A stretch of DNA of 33,535 nt from assembly GCA_020344415.1 (NCBI GenBank), contig CP070825.1, forward strand, positions 4,074,754-4,108,288. The letters are read 5' to 3'. Positions 22,421 through 30,251 of the stretch are shown one piece after another. The number at the start of each line of letters is the position of its first letter. The stretch's first letter is position 1. A model generated the notes under the pieces. The model did no database searches, was not told where the DNA came from, and saw only the letters and a program-made list of their open reading frames with translations. The DNA comes from Candidatus Aminicenantota bacterium. Lineage in GTDB: Bacteria > Acidobacteriota > Aminicenantia > Aminicenantales > Aminicenantaceae. Made by a program: the position numbers and the translations under genes.

Positions 22421-23833
22421 CTAATAAACAAACACTTTCGTCGAGGAATTGAGATCGTGCCACCAGATCCAAACATCGTCATTATGATCTTCTCGCCAGC
22501 CAGGGTAGCAGTAGACCCAAGTCCAATCAGTATTAGTGGACCATTGTGCTAATCCAGTACCCACCCAGAAATGGGAGTTCGCTCCAATATGGGCAGGACG
22601 AGAGTTATTGCCGATGCAGTCTACCAAGATGTCAGCAAGGTCTACGTCGCAGCCCGCCGAGTTGCACCACTGATACCAATAAGAATATCCATAATTTTGA
22701 TTGACAGTCCATTTGTATCCTTTCCAGGCATTCTTCCATTTAGTCCAACCTCCGCCGCCACTGCAGTAGGTACTGCAAGTGCCTCGAAACCACATTTGCA
22801 CGGGATCCACGACAGCGCGGCGCACTCCGGTGTTCCTATATGTTGGGCAGCCTTCTCCTGTGCTAGTTGTGGGAATTAAGTTGGCCTTTCCCATATTTTT
22901 ATCCCACCATCCATAGAGACTTGCCCAAGCATTATTGTTGCACCCAGACCAGCAATTAGTCCAGTTGTAGCTGGAGTTAGCAGATATTTGTGTATATAGA
23001 CACTGGTTCCAATAATCGGTAATCCACCTATATATATAGTGAGGATTATGCTTTTTGCGATAAGCTTCACCGTGGCCTTTCTCTGGAAATATTCGCATCA
23101 ACATTTCTTTCGCTAACCTTGCTCGCCTGGGCGTGAAGTAACTCTTAGGGAAGTGCTTTTTCAGTTTATCGTAACTATCTATCAGTTTGAAATGAATATC
23201 TTCAATTAGCTCCACTTCTTTCTCTTCGAGTTCAAAGAGACCACTTTTAGAATCTCCTTTCCCGCTCCCACCGATCTCAATATCTAGTGGCAGCCAGGCA
23301 GGCATCTCGCCATAATCGACAAGCATTTTTCCCTTGCCGTCCTCAAGCACGAAATAGCTGACACCAAACCTATAAATCCGATAAGATGGCTTGAGGTCAA
23401 TCCTTAGTTTACAAGCCGTGTTCAAAACCTTCTGTGAGTATGGCGTGCCATCATGAGAAAAGTTTACCAGAGGATAATCCTTATCAGTAACACTCAAAAG
23501 CAACCAGCCTTCGGTTCTCTTGCCCTCTTTAGTCAACCACACCTCATAATAAGCAACATCTTCGATACCATATGCGTAGATTGGATAAATTTTATATGGC
23601 CTTTTGCCTGAAAATTCCTTAGTTTCCCAGTTGATGCCAAAAAACTCTTTTGTACGCCGATCAATCAATTCAGCAATCTCTTTTTTAACATCCTGTAAAA
23701 AATCATTTTTTGAAGAGATTGAATAATCATTAACAAAAACTGCTTCTTCTTTGTCTTCAGTGAGCGAAATCTGGAAACTTACCAAAACTAAAAATACAAA
23801 GATAAACGAAAACAAAAATAATTTAACTTTCAT
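22421..23833 (-). CDS. Secreted papain-like cysteine protease candidate, Cys/Trp-rich
   Basis: A protein of 470 residues with a signal peptide (about 1-25). Residues about 45-180 look like a C10/streptopain-type pro-region or a PepSY-like inhibitory domain (YYEVWLTKEGKRTEGWLLLS, YRIYRFGVSYFVLEDGKG). The C-terminal part, about 265-470, carries NCWSGCNNNAWASLYGWW (candidate nucleophile C298) and GANSHFWVGTGLAQW (candidate base H421), the order expected of C39/C10 papain-like peptidases. That region has 22 Trp and 10 Cys, implying disulfides outside the cell. Strong AGGGAGG ribosome site. The family call is by motif resemblance only. Confidence 0.55.
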   Translation of the reverse strand: MKVKLFLFSFIFVFLVLVSFQISLTEDKEEAVFVNDYSISSKNDFLQDVKKEIAELIDRRTKEFFGINWETKEFSGKRPYKIYPIYAYGIEDVAYYEVWLTKEGKRTEGWLLLSVTDKDYPLVNFSHDGTPYSQKVLNTACKLRIDLKPSYRIYRFGVSYFVLEDGKGKMLVDYGEMPAWLPLDIEIGGSGKGDSKSGLFELEEKEVELIEDIHFKLIDSYDKLKKHFPKSYFTPRRARLAKEMLMRIFPEKGHGEAYRKKHNPHYIYRWITDYWNQCLYTQISANSSYNWTNCWSGCNNNAWASLYGWWDKNMGKANLIPTTSTGEGCPTYRNTGVRRAVVDPVQMWFRGTCSTYCSGGGGWTKWKNAWKGYKWTVNQNYGYSYWYQWCNSAGCDVDLADILVDCIGNNSRPAHIGANSHFWVGTGLAQWSTNTDWTWVYCYPGWREDHNDDVWIWWHDLNSSTKVFVY

Positions 23834-23985
23834 AATACAACCTCCCTCCTTTGATTAAGATGGATTATATTTAATTGGAACTATTTTCACTTCGATTATC
23901 ATTTTTTTATAAAAGAAGAACATCTCTCTCTTCTTTCAGGAAGCGATCCACCCCTTCTTGAGATTTTCCTATGATGACACTAGTA

Positions 23986-24014
23986 GATTTAGTGCTTTTA
24001 ATGGAATATGTCAA
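23986..24014 (-). promoter_or_regulatory. Weak candidate promoter of the cysteine-protease gene
   Basis: On the minus strand, -35 TTGACA (24009-24014) is perfect; after a 17-bp spacer the -10 TAAATC (23986-23991) matches only partly. The rest of 23834-24185 holds imperfect tandem repeats at 24030-24080 and nothing else named. Confidence 0.3.
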
Positions 24015-24029
24015 GCTTCTTAAAAGCAA

Positions 24030-24080
24030 TGTCCTTTTTTGTCGCTTTTTTTCTCATTATGTCACTTTGTTTTCCCATCA
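24030..24080. repeat. Imperfect tandem repeat, TGTCNCTTT-type, about 20-bp unit
   Basis: TGTCGCTTTTTTTCTCATTA (24040-24059) is followed directly by TGTCACTTTGTTTTCCCATC plus A, with a partial TGTCCTTTTT just before. It lies between two leftward protease genes, upstream of the cysteine-protease promoter candidate. Confidence 0.4.
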
Positions 24081-24185
24081 TGAGTGTTAGGGGTTAGGAT
24101 TGAAATGCAAAAACAAGGGAAGACAAGTGTTAATCGGGAGAAGTCAATGGCGGGTTATAATGTTGCTCTTTGCCTGGTTATTTTC

Positions 24186-26975
24186 TTATTGAGATCCTGC
24201 CGGCAGTAGTGTAACAGGAAAAGTCACCGAGCCAAATCCGTTAGATATGGTAATGTTTCCTTGCCCGCCTTCTGGCAAAAAATGACATAAACTTATGTGC
24301 ATTTCTGTACCTTCGCTATTATAGTAATATGGCTGCCAGCAACCTCCATAAGGGCCAGTCATGGTAAAATCAGCAGAGTATGTTGCCCCTATCAGGTTCG
24401 TTCCTCTTATCCTTAGTCTAGTTCCAAAATTGTATTTAATCCCTGTAGGATTGACATCAACAACTGTGAGCGGGCCTCCATACAAAGGTGCCCATGCCGC
24501 AGCGGAACCCTGGGGAGTACGAACTGTCAAGGTAACAATCCCTCCAGATTGCATCTCTCCGGTGCTATCCCAAATAGGCACTATTACATTGTCAATCCAG
24601 ACCAAATCTGGCGATTGTTCATTAACTCCCGAATAAGCAAACTCACGGTCAAGACTCGCCTCATATGCACCTTGCAGATTCTCGCCGGTTATTTGTAAAG
24701 AAAGCGTCCTGCCAATCCACCAATAAAGGGGATCACCAGGCATCCAATAAAAAGGTACAACTCTGCTGATTGTCGGTGCTCCAGGGTTAGTTAATGTAAT
24801 CCTCCCTGATGCATCGCCTTGATCAGTGTGTACACTTACTCTAGCTGGTCCCGTTGCTTCTTCTATTGGAACTGTTATGAAAGCGGTAATTAATACATCT
24901 TCTTCACCTTGTCTTCGAGTTACCCTCAAATTCTGTACAGATGCGACTCGGTCAAGCGTCACCGAGTTCACATTTATCATGTTTCTTCCTTCAATGCGCA
25001 CCCACGTACGCCGCCCAAGTGTTAATTCGGAAGGTGTGATAGATTTTATCGTAGGGCCGCAACAGTCTTCTAGCAAATTATCACGTTCATTCGTATCGCC
25101 CAAATAAAGTGGAGAATAAGCATAATAACACAGAATATCAAGGTCTGTTAGATCAGTCTCATCGAAAGAAAGAGGCTCACCTCTTATGATTTGACTCGTG
25201 GATTCTACATACCTCGGTGGTGAATCAATATCTAAATCAAACTTGGCAGTTGTTGGACCTCCCGTCTTGCCGTCTCCATTTAGGTCATACCGGCTGTAAT
25301 CTAAGGCTCCATCGGCGTTATCGAACGCCCAAAGGAAAAGCTCAATGTCTCTCTCATCGAATATTTGATTGGGGATAGGATCCGAACTTGTACCCGTAAC
25401 ATCCAGAATTGCCTTACGTACAGGAGCCTGAAATAATTGGGCAATCAATCTGTTTGTGGTTGGAATGAATGATTTCCTCGATGTGTCCATAGCCTGAGCA
25501 GCGGCATAAGCATCGACCACTGGCGCACCATCAGACATCTGGCTGGCTGTTACCCTCAAAATCGCAATGAGTCGTTGAGGCGTCAGGGTAGATTTAATGC
25601 TACAAAGATATGCAATCAATCCTGTTACTTGAGGAGCAGATAAAGATGTACCGCTCCTATTTTCTGCATTCGTTGAGGAGCTGTCAGGCGATGGAGCAGG
25701 TCCCGTTAATACCCATACGTCTGTACCGATTGCAGATAACTGACCGCCGATCCTGGATTCTGAATTTAGCTCAATAGGGACATATGGAGGTGTCGGGGAG
25801 TTTTTTCGATTTTCGATTACTAAGGTATTGGTAAGATTTTCGACTGGGATTCCGTCTTCGTCAACTAACTCTAATAGAGCCGCAGCTGTAAAAGCGCTGG
25901 TGTATGCTGCTTCCCATATAGGCCAGTCAGGCACATGATTTCCTGCTGCTACAACATGAATGAATTTGCTTTCCAAGCTTCCAGGTGAAAATGAATGCCA
26001 ATCTTGATAGCCCCTAACCTTTCGTATCCATTCTATTGCGTCTTGACGGGCTATCTGTTCAGAAGTAGTATAGAACAAATCTCCCATACTATGGTTAACC
26101 ACAATAGTGTCATTCGGATCTGCTTGAATTATATTTACTAACAGACTATTTTGCAGCAAGAAAATAGTTCTATATGAAATATCCATTATTCTCACTTTAC
26201 ATGTACCCGGGAATATCCCTGTGGCCAAATCTCTTTCTCTAACCAGGTTTTGGACTCCATTGAAAGTCGCTGCAATAACGCTCAATACTCCATACCCGTG
26301 CTCGCTGGGTCTTCCGGGTGAATAGCAGCAATATGGCTCAAATATATCAAACGCTGCATCCGGATGTCCTCCACCGAAATGATCGACTACTATAATTTTT
26401 GCTCTTTCATTTTCGTTTGGTGGAATCGCTGATTTTGCGTTCCAGGCAGCATGGGCACGAATAGCAAGGTGGTGATCAATATAAGAATAATCCGGTATTT
26501 CTCCTGGTGGTTGCCATATATCCGGCAAAACTTGAGGTTGAGGGATATACCCTTTTCTGATTCGCCTTACAATTGGATTTTTTCCAATCCTGCTTATAAT
26601 TTGTTCCAATGCATCAAGTTTTCCAGGATCAGGAATTTGAATTGCTAGAGCTAGCCTGCCTTCAAGCATGCTAATAATTTGTCCATCTATAGAACGAAGC
26701 AGCTCATTTACCTGGCTAACAGTTGCATGCTCTCTAAGAATAACCTCGATACAGTTTCTTACTATTTCCCTTCCATCGGGATCTATACTAATGTCCGTTT
26801 CAGTAAACTCTTTTCCAGTATCCAAGTTATAGATCATATCGCGAGCAAGGTTGTCTGGATCGCCTGGTAACAAAATTCCTCTTTTGCATCCAGCGGTTAA
26901 AAGTATAAAGATAATTAAGCCCCAAGACAGGATAGTGCTGAGGAAATTGAATTTATTTTTTTTATTTACACACAT
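24186..26975 (-). CDS. Subtilisin-like (S8) lipoprotein protease with calcium-binding and IPT/TIG repeats
   Basis: A protein of 929 residues. Lipoprotein signal, lipobox LTAGC (C30). An I9-like propeptide lies at about 70-140. The S8 catalytic domain, about 160-500, has D198 (IVVDHFGGGHP), H226 (SEHGYGVLSVIAA), oxyanion N346 (VVAAGNHV) and S444 (RSGTSLSAPQVTGL), so it should be active. A dockerin/EF-hand-like loop follows (YDLNGDGKTGG, D564 onward). From about 641 come three IPT/TIG-type Ig repeats (IKSITPSELTLGRRTWVRIE; VPFYWMPGDP; VVDVNPTGIKYNFGTRLRIR). A surface-anchored protease that may bind polymer or partners through its C-terminal domains. G-rich ribosome site. Confidence 0.85.
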   Translation of the reverse strand: MCVNKKNKFNFLSTILSWGLIIFILLTAGCKRGILLPGDPDNLARDMIYNLDTGKEFTETDISIDPDGREIVRNCIEVILREHATVSQVNELLRSIDGQIISMLEGRLALAIQIPDPGKLDALEQIISRIGKNPIVRRIRKGYIPQPQVLPDIWQPPGEIPDYSYIDHHLAIRAHAAWNAKSAIPPNENERAKIIVVDHFGGGHPDAAFDIFEPYCCYSPGRPSEHGYGVLSVIAATFNGVQNLVRERDLATGIFPGTCKVRIMDISYRTIFLLQNSLLVNIIQADPNDTIVVNHSMGDLFYTTSEQIARQDAIEWIRKVRGYQDWHSFSPGSLESKFIHVVAAGNHVPDWPIWEAAYTSAFTAAALLELVDEDGIPVENLTNTLVIENRKNSPTPPYVPIELNSESRIGGQLSAIGTDVWVLTGPAPSPDSSSTNAENRSGTSLSAPQVTGLIAYLCSIKSTLTPQRLIAILRVTASQMSDGAPVVDAYAAAQAMDTSRKSFIPTTNRLIAQLFQAPVRKAILDVTGTSSDPIPNQIFDERDIELFLWAFDNADGALDYSRYDLNGDGKTGGPTTAKFDLDIDSPPRYVESTSQIIRGEPLSFDETDLTDLDILCYYAYSPLYLGDTNERDNLLEDCCGPTIKSITPSELTLGRRTWVRIEGRNMINVNSVTLDRVASVQNLRVTRRQGEEDVLITAFITVPIEEATGPARVSVHTDQGDASGRITLTNPGAPTISRVVPFYWMPGDPLYWWIGRTLSLQITGENLQGAYEASLDREFAYSGVNEQSPDLVWIDNVIVPIWDSTGEMQSGGIVTLTVRTPQGSAAAWAPLYGGPLTVVDVNPTGIKYNFGTRLRIRGTNLIGATYSADFTMTGPYGGCWQPYYYNSEGTEMHISLCHFLPEGGQGNITISNGFGSVTFPVTLLPAGSQ

Positions 26976-27268
26976 TTTTTCCCCCTTTTCGCAGCTTTTC
27001 CTATTTTGCCTAAAAAAAATAGTTGTTTTGTTTCAATAATTTTATGGTGATAGTATAAGAATCGATTAATATAAGTCAAATTTTTTCTGAGGTTATAACC
27101 TTTTAATATATTAAGTGCCTAATTTTGCCTCTAATAGTAAATATGTGGGGAAAATTAGCGGGGTAGGCGAGGGGTCTCGAATCCTCAACCAAGGGATTCG
27201 ATTCCTGCCTGAAAAGCTGGTTTTTCCCAGGAAAATCTTTATTTTCATTTAGGAAAACGTATCCATAA

Positions 27269-27400
27269 TTAAGCAGGTTTAGGCGTTTTTTGTATCGGTG
27301 ACGTGGGGAGATGTCTGCTTCCTCATTGAATCATGCTAACCCTTTGTGATATAAGTCATAGAGCCACAGTTTGAGGGCAATATGAATTAAGGGGGAAAAA
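27269..27400 (+). promoter_or_regulatory. Shared promoter leader, copy B (homologous to 12394-12530)
   Basis: Starts with the same TTAAGCAGGTTTAGGC (27269-27284), then GTGAC-GGGGAGA, CTCATT-GAATCA, CTTTGTG-TATAA, ATGAAT in the same order. It contains -35 TTGAAT (27326-27331), 18 bp, -10 TATAAG (27350-27355) preceded by TGA (extended -10). It directly precedes the alpha/beta hydrolase gene. The rest of 26976-27268 shows no gene; a weak tRNA-like stretch there was rejected. Confidence 0.7.
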
Positions 27401-28294
27401 ATGAACTATCATCTCAAAACCATACTTCTGAGTTTTTCTATCGTGCTTCTACTTTTCGGATGTGTAAAAAAAGAAGAAGAGCCTGCCATTATTGTAGATA
27501 GTGCTATTTCAGCGGATGGAGTTTCCATTGCATATGAGGTGAGAGGAAAGGGAGAGCCAGCTATTGTTTTTATTCATGGTTGGTGTTGTGACCGAACCTA
27601 TTGGGAGGCACAGTTACCTTACTTTGCTCAAAAGTACAAAGTGGTGACAATTGACCTCGCTGGTCATGGGGAGTCTGGCCTTGACCGCAAAGAATGGACT
27701 ATGGGGGCTTTCGGTGAAGACGTTATTGCAGTCATAAATAAGCTTAACCTTGACCAAGTTGTGCTTGTCGGGCATTCTATGGGAGGACCGGTAATATTAG
27801 AAGCTGCAAGGCGTATGCCCAAACGCGTTATAGGATTGGTTGGAGTCGATACTCTTCAAAACTTCGAATTTAAGTTTACTCAAGAGCAAATCGATGAATT
27901 TTTCACTCCACTCCGTTCCAATTTTGTTGAATCTTCCAGAAACTTTGTGCGCAGCATGTTCACGCCCACTTCAGATTCTGCTCTGGTCGAAAAGATTGCC
28001 AATGATATGTCTTCTGCTCCTCCAGATGTTGGGATAGGGGCCTTGGAGGGATATGTTGATTTCCAAAATAATGAAATAATACAAGTCCTTAAGGAAGTGA
28101 AAGTTCCGATAACCTGCATCAACTCTGATAAGGATCCTACAAACGTTGAAATTAACCAGCATTATGCACCTTCTTTTAAAGCTATGATTATGTCTGGTGT
28201 GGGGCATTTCAATATGATGGAAGACCCAGAAACATTCAACCGCCTGCTTGAGGAGAGTGTGCAGGAATTCGTTCAAAAGGCAAAGTCAAAGTAA
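27401..28294 (+). CDS. Alpha/beta-hydrolase lipoprotein
   Basis: A protein of 297 residues. Lipoprotein signal with lipobox LLFGC (C21). Canonical alpha/beta-hydrolase fold: oxyanion region FIHGWCCDRTYW, nucleophile elbow VGHSMGGP with S126, acid D243 or D245 in INSDKDP, histidine H269 in GVGHFNMMEDP. Closest in style to small esterase/haloperoxidase-like hydrolases; substrate unknown. AAGGGGG ribosome site. Its promoter leader is shared with the CocE-like hydrolase locus, suggesting a common inducer. Divergent from the subtilase gene. Confidence 0.9.
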   Translation: MNYHLKTILLSFSIVLLLFGCVKKEEEPAIIVDSAISADGVSIAYEVRGKGEPAIVFIHGWCCDRTYWEAQLPYFAQKYKVVTIDLAGHGESGLDRKEWTMGAFGEDVIAVINKLNLDQVVLVGHSMGGPVILEAARRMPKRVIGLVGVDTLQNFEFKFTQEQIDEFFTPLRSNFVESSRNFVRSMFTPTSDSALVEKIANDMSSAPPDVGIGALEGYVDFQNNEIIQVLKEVKVPITCINSDKDPTNVEINQHYAPSFKAMIMSGVGHFNMMEDPETFNRLLEESVQEFVQKAKSK

Positions 28295-28516
28295 ATACAT
28301 TTTTTTCATGTTTTGCAATCGACGTTCCTCTTTAATGAGCCGATAATTCGCTCAGCTGTCTTTTTCAGTCCAGGGAGGCCAGGGCTTCAAGGGAGTTGGC
28401 TTCTACTTGTCTTAGTTATTACTATTTGAAATTTTACTTATTTCCATTGAGCAAAAGTCTAAACACATGAACATTCATAGAACCAAATTCAATAAGATAC
28501 AAATTATATCCAGGGA

Positions 28517-28536
28517 TATGAGAAGTTTATCTCATA
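28517..28536. promoter_or_regulatory. Dyad TATGAGA / TCTCATA, candidate operator before the second sigma operon
   Basis: Perfect 7-bp arms with a 6-bp loop, about 75 bp ahead of the sigma gene start. Could be an operator or an RNA hairpin. The remainder of 28295-28608 shows nothing further I can name. Confidence 0.35.
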
Positions 28537-28608
28537 AAAAATTCCTGCAATATCTTAGAGACTCGTGCGTTAAAGTTAGTGATGGCCGAGTCAGTGCTTA
28601 AATAAAAC

Positions 28609-29193
28609 ATGTGGCGATCAGACGAGGAACTTATGCTGAGGTATCAGAATGGAGATATAGACTCATTCGAGATGCTTTATCGCAGATATGAGAAGCCCTT
28701 ATTGGATTTTATTTATCGCATGGTAATGAATCCCTCTGAAGCTGAGAACTTACACCAAGAGACTTTCTACAGAGTTATACGGTCAAAGAAGAAATATAAG
28801 GCAACAGCACTGTTTAAGACCTGGCTCTTTCAGATAGCCATTAATTTATGTCGCGACAGGCTGCGGAGATTAAAACACAGGTCCCATCTTTCTTTGAATT
28901 CTCCCGCAGCTTCACATAATGATAAAGGTGTTGAACTCCATCAGCTTATCTCCGATCCTTCATCTGATGTTGTGAAGCAGATGGAATCAGAGGAGCTTGT
29001 ATCCTTGGTAAAAGGAGCGATTGCTTCCTTGCCGGAAAAAGAGAATCTTGTTTTTATCATGAAAGAATACCAGGGGATGAAATTTTCAGAAATAGCAGAT
29101 ATCTTGAACTGTCCTCTGGGTACTTTAATGTCACTTAATTATAGAGCAATTGAGAAACTCAAGAAAACTCTATCAAAATACGTTGGAGATTAG
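28609..29193 (+). CDS. ECF-type RNA polymerase sigma factor
   Basis: A protein of 194 residues. Region 2: SFEMLYRRYEKPLLDFIYRM, NPSEAENLHQETFYRVIRSK, TWLFQIAINLCRDRLRR. Region 4: IASLPEKENLVFIMKEYQGM, then FSEIADILNCPLGTLMSLNY. No regions 1 or 3, so ECF type. The ribosome site before ATG 28609 is poor; the next in-frame ATG is 28633. It is separated by three bases from the anti-sigma gene, hence coupled. It is distinct in sequence from the sigma factor at 473, so the two are separate signalling systems. Confidence 0.9.
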   Translation: MWRSDEELMLRYQNGDIDSFEMLYRRYEKPLLDFIYRMVMNPSEAENLHQETFYRVIRSKKKYKATALFKTWLFQIAINLCRDRLRRLKHRSHLSLNSPAASHNDKGVELHQLISDPSSDVVKQMESEELVSLVKGAIASLPEKENLVFIMKEYQGMKFSEIADILNCPLGTLMSLNYRAIEKLKKTLSKYVGD

Positions 29194-29196
29194 GCC

Positions 29197-30186
29197 ATGA
29201 AATGTAAAGACATACAAAAGAGATTAAAAGCTTTTATTAGTGATGATATGGATGAGAAGAGAAGAAATGAGATCCAGAAACACCTTGATAGCTGCCTTAA
29301 TTGCTCGCGTTATTTACAGCAACTGACAAAACTATCTGAAGTAGTACAAACCTGGAAAGGGATGGAACCATACCCCCACCTGTGGGAGAAAGTAAAATCA
29401 CGGATTAAAGAAGATGAATCGCTGTGGGGAAGGATTTTCACCTATGCTTTTTTAAAAAAGGCAGCGCTTAGCTTTGCAGGACTGACAACAATCGTTGTCT
29501 TAACTTTATTTGTCAGCAATTTAATACAGAAGCCTGCTCAAAAAGTAAGCGATGACTTAACCACTATAAACTTCTATCTTACAGAGCATCAGGAAGTTGT
29601 AGCCCAGGAGGTTTCCGCAGAGCTCGCGCCGCAGCCACCAACGCGGATATATGTAGATCGAGAAAACATATTGTATTATGAATTTATTGAGGATTTCCCC
29701 AGGTTTGCCAGGCCCGGGATAATTGTCAGAGGGCTTACCTCACAGCGGGAAATCAGCCCGCAAAAAACTCCGGTAATATCCAAGGGAAAAATCCTCTCTT
29801 TTCCCCAGGCTCAGCAAGCCGTTGATTTTAATCCGGTTGCACCGCCAAGTCTCCATCCAGGCTATATTCTAGATAGCATCAAAAAGATCAATGACTACAA
29901 CAGCCTGCATCTGATCTACACAAACGGAATTGATACTCTATCCTTGTTCGAGCAGTCATTGAATGGCGAAAGGGGGCTTGTTGCCAAGGATTTTAGAGAA
30001 TATGCCATATACCGCAGCATAGAGCCTACTGCTGGTTTAGAGAGAGAAAGCAGGGCGACTATTCTTGCCTGGAGCAACGGTTCTCTATCTTTTGTGCTGG
30101 TGGCGAAAATGAGTATGTCGCAATTAACAGATATGGCGCAATTCATAAGCGCTGCTAAAAGGAAAGATAGTGTATCGAACGAATAA
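29197..30186 (+). CDS. Anti-sigma factor: zinc-finger domain, one helix, RseB/MucB-like periplasmic domain
   Basis: A protein of 329 residues. N-terminal anti-sigma zinc domain with C3, H29, C33 and C36 (KHLDSCLNCSRYL). One transmembrane helix at about 88-108 (ALSFAGLTTIVVLTLFVSN). A periplasmic region follows, whose second half resembles the MucB/RseB C-terminal fold: SLHPGYILDSIKKI, LHLIYTNGIDTLSLFEQSL, ATILAWSNGSLSFVLVAKMS. In RseB this domain senses lipoprotein or LPS defects; here it is fused to the anti-sigma itself. It follows the sigma gene by 3 bp and precedes the TolB-like gene by 65 bp. Confidence 0.8.
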   Translation: MKCKDIQKRLKAFISDDMDEKRRNEIQKHLDSCLNCSRYLQQLTKLSEVVQTWKGMEPYPHLWEKVKSRIKEDESLWGRIFTYAFLKKAALSFAGLTTIVVLTLFVSNLIQKPAQKVSDDLTTINFYLTEHQEVVAQEVSAELAPQPPTRIYVDRENILYYEFIEDFPRFARPGIIVRGLTSQREISPQKTPVISKGKILSFPQAQQAVDFNPVAPPSLHPGYILDSIKKINDYNSLHLIYTNGIDTLSLFEQSLNGERGLVAKDFREYAIYRSIEPTAGLERESRATILAWSNGSLSFVLVAKMSMSQLTDMAQFISAAKRKDSVSNE

Positions 30187-30251
30187 TATATGACATCAGT
30201 ATTATTCTCCGAATTCGTGATTGATTTGCCGTTAAATAGGAGGAGAAAACA

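Noticed and set aside
22143..22472. 109-codon leftward frame over the 3' end of the cysteine-protease gene
   Set aside because: Overlaps two better-supported genes in other frames and shows no ribosome site or recognisable motif.
27150..27235. tRNA-like stretch: GGGGAAA and TTTTCCC could pair as an acceptor stem, with TAGCGGGGTAGGC and GATTCGATTCC resembling D and T arms
   Set aside because: The T-like arm is far from the acceptor 3' strand and no proper anticodon stem of 5 bp with a 7-base loop can be formed; most likely chance or a decayed fragment.
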